Shown here: positions 1 through 12,248 of the stretch, piece by piece
Layout of the letters: each line of letters begins with the position of its first letter
How positions within the stretch are numbered: the first letter of the stretch is position 1
NCBI GenBank assembly: GCA_026874595.1
Contig: CM049311.1
Coordinates: 69,545,453 to 69,609,452 of the forward strand
Direction: 5' to 3'
Length of the DNA: 64,000 nt
Origin: Sipunculus nudus
Lineage: Eukaryota > Annelida > Sipuncula > Golfingiida > Sipunculidae
Notes under the pieces: generated by a model
Seen by the model: the letters and a program-made list of their open reading frames with translations, nothing else
What the model was told of the DNA's origin: nothing
The model's database searches: none
Position numbers and translations under genes: made by a program

Positions 1-1402
1 TCACTCAGAAAGATAACATTCTAGCCACAAAAACTCAAATACAGGAACACTGGTGATGTCAGACCTTGACTGGACGGAAACATGGCGCCTTGCTGATACC
101 AAATCACACTGTGTTGTTATTCAAAGGTTTTGTGCTTCTATCAATGTATATGGTGCATATCAGGGATTGTCATATCCCATCGGATCCACATTCTGCATAT
201 GCTGTTGAGCCTAAGATTTGCAGGCTGCATCTTATACCAGGAATTATTGTGGGACTTAGACATTATGATCATTAAATTTCCAGCTTACTGGTGGGGAATC
301 TTTTTGTGTCTCTGGTCTGATGAGTCGTTTTGTAAATTAAAGATGTAAAGGATAATTTAATGATCCTGTGCTCCCTATTTTTTACCCATACATAATGATC
401 AGATAATTATTAGATGTGTGGCTGCCCCAGAATTAGCCGTGAAAACATGACTCATTAGGCATTCTCATTGGGCCATAATGCCTTACTTATACTTAGAGTC
501 GTGACACTGGTCATGCTGAAAACTGCACTGCAGTTGCTGTCCATACTATTACTATACTGACAATATTGCTGTACACAACTGTTAGCTTTAACATCAGTGT
601 ATGTGTAAAGAATAAACCCAAAATGAAATATGTTTATACAAGCCAAAGCATAAATCCCATGTCTGTCATGACCAATAGAATTTCTTTTACCTGGCGGACA
701 GCTGCCAATTAGTTGGAGTCATGACATGTGAGTGTCTGAGAGTAGACATGTTTGTTTGCAGTCAGAAATTTAGCAAATGTGGTGAAATGGGTTAATATAA
801 TAATTTGTGTAACTGGAGGGTCTTGTTAGAAAGTAAACAAACATTTCAAACAGCTGGTCTGGTCTATTCTAATTTTAAATACCTTTAAATACTTGTAAGC
901 AGTGAGTTGTTATCAAAACTGCTAAAAACCTTTCCTCATTCAGATTTTCTGTGACGTTTTTGATTGGCATGTTCTGCCTCTCGTACATCTTGGTAGACCT
1001 TCATACATTAGAGGAACAAAATGGTCACTACCCCAGAACGCATGGTCATCTATGGTCAGTGTACAGATCTTAAGCTGAAATATAACTATTTTGTGGACAG
1101 TGGGACACAGTTAATTTCAAAGCCTGTTTAGATTATAGACAAGGCTACAGTTACTAATGTTTATATCACTTGCTCAGTGTGCAGCATGAAGGGCCCCTGG
1201 CGATAAAGTAGGGGATGTTATATACCAAGCAGGATAACTAGTAATCACTCCAGTACACAGGGTCTTCCAGGGTACAAACACTGGCTGATTTCCTGGTTGG
1301 TGACAAGGATGCCCTGTCTGTACACAACATTCACAATCTGCAGTGCATCTACACTTGCCTCCTAAACATGACCTGCATAATTAGGCTGCCATCATCAACT
1401 CT
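1..1402. other. Upstream non-coding DNA, no gene seen
   Basis: No open reading frame here resembles a known protein, and I saw no exon with convincing splice sites. It could be an upstream intron of the TBC gene, whose start-codon exon I could not place, or intergenic DNA. The sequence is AT-rich with no clear repeat. Confidence 0.4.
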
Positions 1403-3199
1403 TTTTAGCTCAGCTGACTATAAGTCATCTGAGCTATAGTCGTGGTCCATTGTCCGTCGTCCGTCCGTCTGTCCGTCCGTAGATGTGGCACGTTTTGAAA
1501 CCGTAAGACCTAGGAATCCAAAATTCGGCATAATGTTAGATGTCCCCAAGATCTCCTACCAAGCCGAAAACTGGGTCTTTGCGACTTCGTTCCTTTGAGA
1601 AATTAAGGAAAAACCTCAATTTTTTATTAAAAACCTATTTTCACACTTCAGGACTGCCTAATATCAAAACGACTCAACTGTTTTTCCTCATATTTACCAT
1701 AAATATTCCTCTATATAGTTCCTATGTACATGCCAGAAATTATGTCTGTATTATATAATTTAAAAAAGTTATGAGCCCAAAAATAATGCATTTTGTAAAA
1801 AATCAGGAAAGATTTTTGATCACTTAACACAAAACATGTTAAAGCTATGGACTTTTTTTCCAGTAATATAACTTTAATTAATCAAAATTAAATTGTATAT
1901 CCAAAATTAGATCAAAATCTTTTAAATTTTTTTAAAATATTAACAAAAATAAAAAATTGGTACCTTAAATTTAGCCCAACTTTGACCATGGCACGTTTTT
2001 TTCCTGTAAGTACTGTGGATTTAATTTTCACAGCATGTTTTTGTTAGCATTTTGTCTGTTAACACCAAAAATTTGAAACCAGTTGATCAAAAACTGTAGA
2101 TTTTATTCAAGTTTTCAAACACCATGTAACATATTGTTTACATCAAGTTAGTGTTATGCAGTTTGCAAGAGCTCAGCTCCCCAGCTTCAGCTCTCAGTTC
2201 CTAAAATTTGGCATACAATTAGATGTCTCCAAAATCCCCTACCATGCCAAGAATTTGGTCACTAGGACTTAATACCTTCGAGATATTAATGAAAAACTTC
2301 ATTTTTCCATTAAAAACCCATTGTTACACTTCAAGACTGCCCAATATAAAAACAACTGATCTGACTTTAATCATATATAATATACATATTTTTCTATACA
2401 ATATACATATTTTTCTATACATTCTCTATGCACATGCCAGATATGATGTCAGTATTGCGTAACTGTTTTAAGTTATGGGCGCAAACATAATGCACTTTGT
2501 AAAAAATCAAGAAATAATTTACTCCCTTAACAAGGAGATTGCTGAAGCTAGAGATTTTTTTGTCAGGGATGTAACATTATTTAATCAAGATTCATTTGAA
2601 TACCCAAAATTAGTTCTTAATTTTTCAGATTTTATAAGTTATTAGTATAAATATAAAATTAGTACCTTATATTTTGCTCAACTTTGACCATGGCACGTTT
2701 GTTTCCTGTGAGCACTGTTGATATAATTTTCATGTCATGCACACATAAGGATTTCAGCTTTTTAGTTTAGAAAGCTGAAAGAAATTGGCCAAAAATTGTA
2801 GCTTTTGTTAATGTTTCTATGAGACCATGTCAGACTTTGGCCCTCTCCAGCCCCTCTTGAGTCACCTGTATGTTGACCTTGTTGACCTTTCAGCAAATTA
2901 TGCATGCTTGACGCGAGGCATAAACTGGGGCTCCAGGCAGCTTATTATATAATGGCCAGCCACAGTTGATCCAGGTGTCCAACCCAACTCATCTAGTAGT
3001 TTTAACCAACAACATAACAATAAACAATAAATTAATAAATTTGTGTTGGTTTTTAATAACAAATTAAAGAAAAATAGAAAAGGATTTGTAAGTTTATAAT
3101 AACAGGAAATTAACTTGCAGTTACTGATGATATAAGAATCTTGTATCAATGGATAGAATGTCATGTATTCCAAATAACACCATGCAGTCACCTATGGTA

Positions 3200-5093
3200 T
3201 TTTTAGCTCAGCTGACTATAAGTCATCTGAGCTATAGTCGTGGTCCATTGTCCGTCGTCTGTCCGTCCATCCGTCCGTCCGTCCGTAGATGTGGCACGTT
3301 TTGAAACCGTAAGACCTAGGAATCCAAAATTCAGCATAATGTTAGATGTCCCCAAGATCTCCTACCAAGCCGAAAACTGGGTCTTTGCGACTTCATTCCT
3401 TTGAGAAATTAAGGAAAAACCTCAATTTTTTATTAAAATCCTATTTTTACACTTCAGGACTGCCTAATATCAAAACCACTCATCTGTTTTTCTTCATATT
3501 TACCATAAATATTCCTCTATATAGTTACTATGTACATGCCAGAAATTAAGTCTGTAAAGTATAAATTCTTTAAGTTATGGGCCCAAACATAATGGACTTT
3601 GTAAAAAATCAGGAAAAATAATAACTCACTTAACATGAAAAATTTTGAAACTAGAGTCTATTTTCTCAAGTATATAACTATGTTTAATTAAGATTCAATT
3701 GTTTACCCAAAATTAGATCTGAATTTTGTAAATTTTTTAAGTTATTAGCATAAAAAAAAAATCAGCACCTTAAATTTGGCCCAACTTTGACCATGGCACG
3801 TTTTTTTCCTGTAAGCACCATTGATTTAATTTTCACAGCATGTAAACATAAATATTTAGTTTGTCTAAATCTGAAATTTGAAAATAAAAGCTTGAAAATT
3901 AAGCTAGTTATTGATTTTTTTTCTGTAGTCACTTGCTTTGATTACAGATGCAGGGTCCCACTCCAGGTCACTGGAAGTCAGCTATGCCAGGGTTTCTGAT
4001 TTGTTACAGTCACTGGGGGAGATCCCCTGCTATGACAGGTGTACAGTTATTCTCATTTCACCACCCAAATCAACCCCCCCCCCCCCCCCCCGCAAACCCA
4101 ACCCACCAAGTGTTATGCAGTAATTGTTATTGTTTTCACTGTATCTCCTTAATTCTAATGCAGTTTTCACTCGCATATGCAAAAACTTTCCTTGAAAAAA
4201 TAATTCAAGGTGTAATGCAAAAGATGCAATGTTGTTTAATGTAGCATTTTTAAAGAAATCAATTTTCATTTAAATGATTTTAACAAATATTATTGGACCC
4301 ATCAGTATGCTTAAATTATAATAAAATATGAAGCACATTATGGATAAATAAAGACACAATTAAAAATTGTGAAATCTAAATCAAGTATTATTTTTAGATA
4401 TTTATTGTTTTGCAGATTTAAAAGATATATTTTTGTGGTAAAAAATAAATAAACATTTGTATGCATGATGTGGTGTTATCTGACAAGATTGAGATTTATG
4501 ATGATGCAATTGAGAATTATGAATCAACTTTTATATTCAGATATATATGTTAAATTGGAAATGTATAGAAATATAAACTTAAATTAGAAAATAATTGATG
4601 TGATAAAAAAATCAGGATTTAATACAAACATTTGTTCATTATTTTCCTGCCTCAGCAGAATTTGAGATCAGGCTTTGTTTGCCCCGTTTTATGTTGTTTA
4701 TTAGCTCTATTTCAACTGTATACATATCATTAAAAAAATACTTATATATTTAATAATATATATTATACAAAAAAAATAGATCCAATTGAACAAATGTGTA
4801 AACTACTGAAATGTCTACAGTTAATCGAAAAACCAACTAATGATCATGGTAATAGTACAGATCATTTGTTCACAAACTGCTCACATGCTTTAGTTTTAAC
4901 ATTAGGAAACACATGGTCAGGTCACAAAATATTTTTTGCAACAATTTCTTGTTCATCAATACAAACCAATCATATAAACCAACCATGGCCTTTATTACCT
5001 CTTCCTCTTACACTTTATCTCCATTTGATATTATTTTAGATTTTTACCTTCAAGGTTAACATCAGCTGAGCACAGTGACCCATAGGTCCCTTG
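3200..5093 (+). mobile_element. Family A repeat nested inside another family A copy
   Basis: It opens with the same T run, 13-bp hairpin and GTCCGTC runs as the copy at 1403. It closes with CAGCTGAGC (5063-5071), CATAGGTCCC and TTGTT. The unoccupied site is visible at about 20200-20215, where GGTATTT runs straight into CAGTTCAAT. Here the same flanks are split by the element with no duplicated target beyond Ts. Inside are a poly-C run (4074-4091) and the phrase TGGCACGTTTTTTTCCTGTAA shared with other A copies. Confidence 0.7.
4074..4091 (+). repeat. Poly-C run
   Basis: About 18 consecutive C. It lies inside the nested family A copy. Confidence 0.9.
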
Positions 5094-5948
5094 TTCAGTT
5101 CAATTTTAATGATAAAAAAGTAAATCATATTATTCATTACTAATGATTGGGGATCATATGAAGGAAATTAATGATAGACAAAGATGCAGTTGATAATATT
5201 AATGTAGATTCCTACTGTGTCTAGTGTGTACATTGATGTGAAATTAGTCCAAAATGAATATATTACATTATTTTTTTAAATATAAATAAAAGCCATAAAA
5301 CCAGGTACTTATGATCATTATTTAAATGTGTTAATTTTGTATATTCTGGATTCTCAACATCATTGTTTGGTGAAAACTGAATAAATACCTGACATGGTGC
5401 GATTAATTTGCAATTGTATTTAAATACGAATATGAATATGTACTCCATTAGAAAATTTCTTGCATAAAGAACGGGAATTCAGGTAAAAATGAAAGTATAT
5501 GAATACCAGTGCAAATACTTTCAAAATGTATTCATGAATGCATTCATGAATATATTCTTTAATATTATTTTAATAATCATTTCAGTTATATTTCATTTTA
5601 AAAAATCATAAAATTCTCTTATTATTTTTAATAAAAATTATATTTGGGACAATATTTGTAAAATTATTTAATTAATAGTTAAACTCTTATATTATATGTT
5701 CTGCTTATAAGTTATATGGCCAAGTCAAAATCTGTGTGACAATAGTACTCTATTTGTTAATAAAATAAATGAAATCAATCCTCTTCCCTGTCTCCAAAGA
5801 TACTATCAAAATCATACATAAGCTAAACAACAACAACTTATAATACAGCTTATATTTATTACCACACAAAACCAGCACGTGAATCATATCTAAATCATAT
5901 TTTTTATCATATATAACAGCTGAGCGCCGTGACCCATAGGTCCCTTGT

Positions 5949-8900
5949 CTTAAGTTTGGATTAGTTTATGTGAATGATATCTTTAGCATATTTCCTATAT
6001 GTGCCTGACTGTCTGTTGATGTAGATAAAACATGTTGTTCACTAGTTTCAATCACAGATGCAATAATGCAATCATTCTTTCCATGAATATTGTGACTTAC
6101 TGTTGCTGAGAAGTCTTTTATAATTTAAAGGGACATACTCGGGAGCAATATTATGCATATTCTTTCTTACTATCAGTTCAGTTTTGCTTTATTCAAAAGT
6201 TTCCCAGCAAAACCATCCCTTTAAACAGTCACAGTACCTCGCATACAGCTTTTTAACACCTTGTTATGGCTGTGCTTGTTTGTAAACAGTCCTTGTGTGT
6301 CTGTTTACCATAACAAGGCTGCAGGACCAGAGATCTAATTGTAAACCGCAACACGCAGTGTTTCAACCAGTGATAACATGTACTACATTTTTTGGGCAAA
6401 GTTAGTCAGGGCATCTTCTAATTGACACGTTGTGGCTCCGTGATGCACACTGCCCCATTGGCTGTGTTTATGTTGACATCTGTGTTCACACCCGGTCCCT
6501 CTTTATACACTCGTTTACAGGAGTAAGTAAATGGTTTCAAGGCAATGTTTTAGTAGGTAAAGATTTATTTTAAAGGAAAGAAGCCATTTTTTGTGTTATT
6601 TCAATATGGTTTATAGTTAACGGGGCCCTTTTACTGTTTATAAATTTTGTTACTGTACATCTACCTGGTTCTGTCATTGCTCTTGTGTACATAGTGACAC
6701 CTAGTGGCAGATGGAATATTTACAAGTGTTAGTTGGAAGTGCTTCATTGAATTCCCTGTATTAAGGTAAGACACTGTACCAGTTGTACCTTTAATATGAA
6801 ATGTATGACACTGGTACTCAGGTTGTAAAACCTTCCAATATTTACAGGGTTTTATGTACCTTTTTAAACCTCATTTTTGCATATGGTTTTGTAGTATTCT
6901 ACTCTTATATAGTTGTCCTGAGCAGTGAACTTCATTGGTCTAACCCTTTCCACTTAGTATGAGAACTGTCCATAACTGTACACAGATTACTGTACCTAAA
7001 ACATAAGTACTGTGTTATGTGAAATCATCTTATGTTGTCATCTCCATAAACAATAAAATGTTTTAAATTCAGTGGAACCCTTGAGTACATTCTGAATAAT
7101 ATTACATCATGTGTATTCAGTATCTCCACTGAAGGGCTTAGTATTTTATCTAGTTCTGTTATATGTATCTTTGGGCAAGTGGTAACACATTTGTCAATTT
7201 AAGGAAACATTCAAGATAAAACAGGCATATACACCAGAGCTTATCAGTGCATTTTGATGAGTTTGACTGGAATGAAAGCACCAGCTAACAACATTCCTTG
7301 TTCCTGTTTATGCCTGCCATCATGTTATATGGCCCTGTAGGACATAAGTCCTGGAGAGATCAGTCTTGCTGGTGCACAGTGAGGTAATTGTTATTGTGCT
7401 AGACTTGTGACAGCTGGATTCTGACTTGTTTGGTGTCTTAAAGAAACAATATGATACATTTCGTAATGGAACTCTTCTGGCCCAAGAACACAGTGTGCAG
7501 ACTCTGGACTCAAAAGAGTATGACTCAGCTGTTCAGGGATAGTTGAGGTTAAAATCTGACCCCCACAATGCACCTGGGTTTCTAAAGAAAGGTATAAATG
7601 TAGTGAAGAGGACAATGTAGTCTGCTGTAATATGTTGGATAATAATTTTTCAAGACAAATTACATAATTGCTGTTCTTGTGGTAAGGATTTTACAGAATA
7701 AGTAATATTTTGTAAGCATGGGCATGTGGAATATAAGCAGAAGGTTTTTCCTTGAAATGTAACAAATTTTGAAGTTTGACAGAACTTTATGACAAGTAGT
7801 CCCGGCCATCCCACAGTGCCCTCACAGAAGAGATTCTTTTTAATTAGAAACAACCTCTGGCAGAAGAGTGCCCCAAGACCCTTGGCCAAGGTCTTGCACT
7901 AAAGATATACCCTTTTTAAGAACTTATAAAGTACTAGTTATAGGTTCCTTGTAATACTTAGATGTATTCTCTGGTACTTCACACAGTTAATATGCCAAAA
8001 AACTATGAATGTCAAGTGTAAAGGCAAGTCTGGTTGACATGGAAAGTCATATCAGAATCAATAACTGACTATCATTAGACTACCTTACTTTTTTAAAAGA
8101 TCAGCATATTTTATAACATGCCAGTTTTAGGTATTTGTGTGATTGTGACAGAGGATTGGAGAAATAAATTGGCAGTGGTTGGGTAATATGTATATGAATT
8201 GATATTAACATCTGATAAGCCATATTGGTTGAAGCATTTGAATAAGAGAACTGCTATTAGCTGTATGCAGTCACAGATTAACATTCCCACTGAGGTTAAT
8301 ATTTTCTGGTGTTCAGCCTCTGGTTCTGTTTAGCCCCATCCATACTTTCTCAAACCAGTAATAGTGGATTAGTTGTATATTTATTGAAGCAGGTAGATCA
8401 AGGCTACATCTGCTTGATTGTTAATTGATTTTCATTTATCTGGTTTTGGAATAATATCAGTATTGTGATCCAGCCACAAATGAAGACCTGTTTTTCCCTT
8501 TCTCTGCCTGTCCTGATGGAGGGATTGCCTGACTGGACTGAGAAACTGGATAGATTTGTTTTGTACAGTTTATTATTAGTTTATGACCTCCATAATTCTA
8601 CCATGCCCAACTAATCAGCAGCCAAGTCTTCTATTCATGTGTGTTTATGTATGTGTATATATATGATGTGAATCCATCTAATGTACAAAAAAATAAGGAA
8701 CCCACCACTAATTGTGACTTATTGGATTAGGTGCTTTCTGTTTAAGAAAAAAACATGCATCTAACTTCTGAAGAGCTATATACCTACATAAGTTAACATA
8801 AAAAAAGGATTTAAAATTGAAAGTAAAAATAAATTGAGTGTAGATATTCCAAAAATTATACCAAGTTTTATTTAATCTAAAAAAATTAATCTTCTCTTGA

Positions 8901-10616
8901 AAGTTAGTTCAGAGAAACCTGTTTATGAACAAGACTTTTTTTGCCCCTTAATTTAATGGAAATATGTCTTTATTACATAGGCTGCTGACCCTCAGCCTTC
9001 TTTTTACATGACCACACAAAGTGTCTGTAGTAGAGAAGTGCTGTTAATAGGTGCATAGGAACTTTTTGAAGGGAGATTTCACTTTCAGTATATACTGGTT
9101 TTGACTTGGAAGTTGTATATATCTGTATGTGTGTGTTAAAATAGTGTAGTGGAAAATAGTAAGATAGGGAATTTTTTTTTCAGAATATTTATAACACATT
9201 TTATCAGCTTATCAAAGATAAGGAAGTTTTGATGATTGACTGTACATAAACTTGTGTCTTGCTGTATATTTAGTAGAAGTTCTGGACTTGCAATAACAAT
9301 TTCCATTCCCTCAGGGAGAACAGTAAATCTGAGTAAATGTTTAGAGATGGTTTATATAAGAAAATCTCATTAATTCTGGTGTATCTGGTCATGTGAGATT
9401 CAAATCCATTGTGTGGGAACTGCTGTATACCGGGACAGCCATCAGGGTAATGATATATGATGATCACACTGTGGCGATTTTGTCTTCAAATGGCCTGTCC
9501 AGGAATAAGACTGTGGTGCCTGGTAGCCGGAACACAACAATATCCCTTGGGAGCTCTGCCATAGCCTTACTTGTTGATATATATCCGGTCTAAATCGGCC
9601 CAACTGGCAGAGACAATCGGAGTCCTGTGACAGTGGAGTCAGCTCTCTAGTAAATAAATGGACTATCATTTTTGCCACAGGCTGCACCTGTCAAAGGAGG
9701 GATGTACTGAAGGGGATTTATCTTTAGCACATGAATATCATGGTAAAGAAAGTGTGAAGATATTTTTCTTCTCTTTCTTGAAAATGATAACTGGTCAGGT
9801 TGACCAAATCTGGGCATTTTATGCCTGCTTTTAATACTGATTTATGGGATCTGTCTGCTCAGAAACACAAAAATCTTAATTAAGAAGAATTATTAAAATC
9901 TGTTAATATTTTCTTTTGAATTTGCTTGGATTCAATAAAAGTACACTCCATAATTATTGTAGTTTTCAATGAAGGCCATTGCACTATTTTTGCCTTGTGA
10001 AAATGTAATGGACTTCATTAGTACCAGATGTACACACCAGCAGCTCTCCCTTTTGATCATATTATTGTACATTCACACACTGTGGGCCTGTGTCTACATC
10101 TTAATCCATGTCATTTCTTTACCTCTGGACTTACAGTTGCACGAAATTCAGTAGAAATCCATTGCTTACTTTCCTAGATGTTTTCTGCAAATACAAACAA
10201 GCAGGAAGATTAAGGTCTGACATGGGTGGAACCAGTTATAAGAAATTAAGTGGATTCTTGTGTTTCAGACATAGACTTGAGGTTTTCACACTATGCTCCT
10301 GCTGCTGACCTCTGTAAAAACACTTCTTGAGATGTTCACCTGTCTGCACAGATTCAATCCAGGGCCTTAAAGCTGATTTGACTTATATATTATTCCATTC
10401 GTGATAAGATATTATGAAATATCATAGTTGCTATAATCTATATTCAGGTAACATTGTATACTACATGTACATGCCACTAGTCTGAACCAAAGGCATATTA
10501 AAGCATTATTATGTATTATAAGGGTTTTTGCAAAGAAAAATGAAGGGAAACAATTATTGACAACAAGTAAAAAATATAAAATTGTTGATGTTAATGGCAT
10601 TTATTTGTTCTTTCAG
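5949..10616. other. Non-coding DNA upstream of the first recognised TBC exon
   Basis: It ends at the TTTCAG acceptor of the first recognised exon, so at least its right part is intron. I searched for an exon encoding the conserved start of USP6NL-type proteins, just before the GREEGA motif, and saw none with a convincing donor. No RNA gene or clear repeat was recognised. It contains a CTCF-like motif at 6696. Confidence 0.5.
6696..6707 (-). promoter_or_regulatory. CTCF-like motif
   Basis: The reverse complement reads CCACTAGGTGTC, 11 of 12 positions against the CTCF core CCASYAGRKGGC. This is a match by eye only; occupancy is unknown. Confidence 0.25.
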
Positions 10617-10702
10617 GGACGAGAAGAAGGAGCCAAAATTGATCCGTGGGAGGATCCAGCTTTCGAGGTCTATCATGTGACCGACCGATACGGTTTTATT
10701 CA
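10617..10702 (+). CDS. USP6NL: TBC gene exon 1 of those found
   Basis: TTTCAG acceptor, GTGAGT donor; 86 nt entered in phase 0. It encodes [16 protein letters not shown] and then VTDRYGFI, the conserved segment just upstream of the TBC domain in USP6NL. It is not the start exon: there is no methionine, and the acceptor shows coding sequence precedes it. Confidence 0.93.
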
Positions 10703-12211
10703 GTGAGTCTTATTCCTCTGCTGCCAGGGATGTTTAAAGGCTAGATCAGTTACAGACTCTCTTTATGTGGGAGGGATGCTTTATTCATTAACTGTTGTAT
10801 ACATGATTGAAATTTCATGTACACCTGGCCAAGGTGATTGCCATGGATGGAATGAGGAGGTTTCATTCCTGCAGCCATGTTTGGCTGTGTTCCTTGGGGC
10901 ATGTTTATTGCATTTTCCCAGTAGATCAGCCAGTATTATCTGTGCTGTGAGCTTCTTGATGAAACGGTATATAGAGGTCATTCATAAGATTGTGAAGCAT
11001 TCTCATCTGATTACATTTTAAAAATTTAAGCCACTGTCTTTAGAATGATGATGACCATGACATTAAAACATTAGTTGTTTTGAGACCCATTAGAGATTTA
11101 TTTCTTGCCAATTTGGAGCTGTCTTACCTATCAGTTCATATTGGATCCCCAAACCTGTGCTTTCAACCATCTTTTGGTTTTGAAAAATAAATGTTTCATG
11201 TCAACATTTTTAACCTTTGGGGAACTGCAAGGTGTAAACACATGCCTAAGCAAAAATTAGATTATATGATTAGTGATGCAGTTAAAGCAGATAGAGCTCA
11301 GTGTTTGTTTGACTGTAGTTAGTTATCAGTCAGGGTCCAGTTTAATTAATAGAAAGGTTAAATTTAATCATAACCAGGTGAATATAGTTCCTTGAAAACC
11401 CTGAAAGTGCTTGAGTTTAAAATGATCATTTCCAGGCCCTGAAAGTCCTTGATAATAGTGCTGAGTCCTTGAATTTTGTAGGCGAGCTACCATCTGGGTT
11501 TTTTATTCTCCTAAAAGCATATTATTTGATTCTGTGCATTCATTTAGAATATAAAAGTACTTTGCTGGATTTTATGTAGATCAGTGTGATCATGGCACAG
11601 ATCAGTCTGAAAATTGTCAAAATAAGGAAATTTGTAAATCTTGATCTTGAAAATCCTGAAAAAAAAATTGAATGAATCTATACAAACTCTGGTTAATGTT
11701 AGTGCTTAACATATGGTACGTTATATAAGCTTTTAGAGAATCATATCCCAGTGCTCCACACAACAGATTTTAGACTCTTGATTTTAATCCCAGGGGTTTA
11801 TATACTTATGGCATCTGATGGTATCTTAAGCATGTACTACTAGAAAGATAAGACCATGCCTTTTGTGAATTCAGGGTAAGTTATTGGTGCATAGGTCTTT
11901 AAATTAATTAAACTGTCCAAAAAACCCAAACACATTGTTGATGTCCCTGCCCTGGAGCCTGTACATGACACACCTATAGCCACCTTTCACCAAATTTCAC
12001 ATGATGTGTGAGTTTGTTGTTCTCAGTGACCTTACATCAGTTAAACAACTCAGTGACCTCACATCACTTAAACAACCCTGATAAACCCAAACAATGACAA
12101 TCCTGTGGTTACTTGCTCAGTGATTTACAGCAAAATGAAATCACATACACTTTGAGGTGTTCACACTCCTCACCTTTGTATAAACTTTAAAGCCTTGAGT
12201 TCTTCAGATAT

Positions 12212-12248
<37 letters not shown>

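Larger units (their letters stand above)
1403..5948 (+). mobile_element. Family A repeat, outer copy (Helentron-like, non-autonomous)
   Basis: The left end is a T run followed by AGCTCAGCTGACT, a 3-base loop and AGTCATCTGAGCT, a 13-bp hairpin with one mismatch (1407-1435). GTCCGTC runs follow. The right end has CAGCTGAGC (5917-5925), the inverse of the left-end GCTCAGCTG, then an imperfect GACCCATAGGTC palindrome and CCTTGT. No transposase or Rep gene is present. The copy is interrupted by a second family A copy at 3200-5093. Its part from about 2994 on is paralogous to 19988-25481. Assignment to Helentron-like elements is inferred from end structure and empty sites elsewhere in the window. 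Confidence 0.65.

Noticed and set aside
9393-9687. Possible exon in ORFs around 9500
   Set aside because: No match to the missing USP6NL N-terminus and no clear splice pair.
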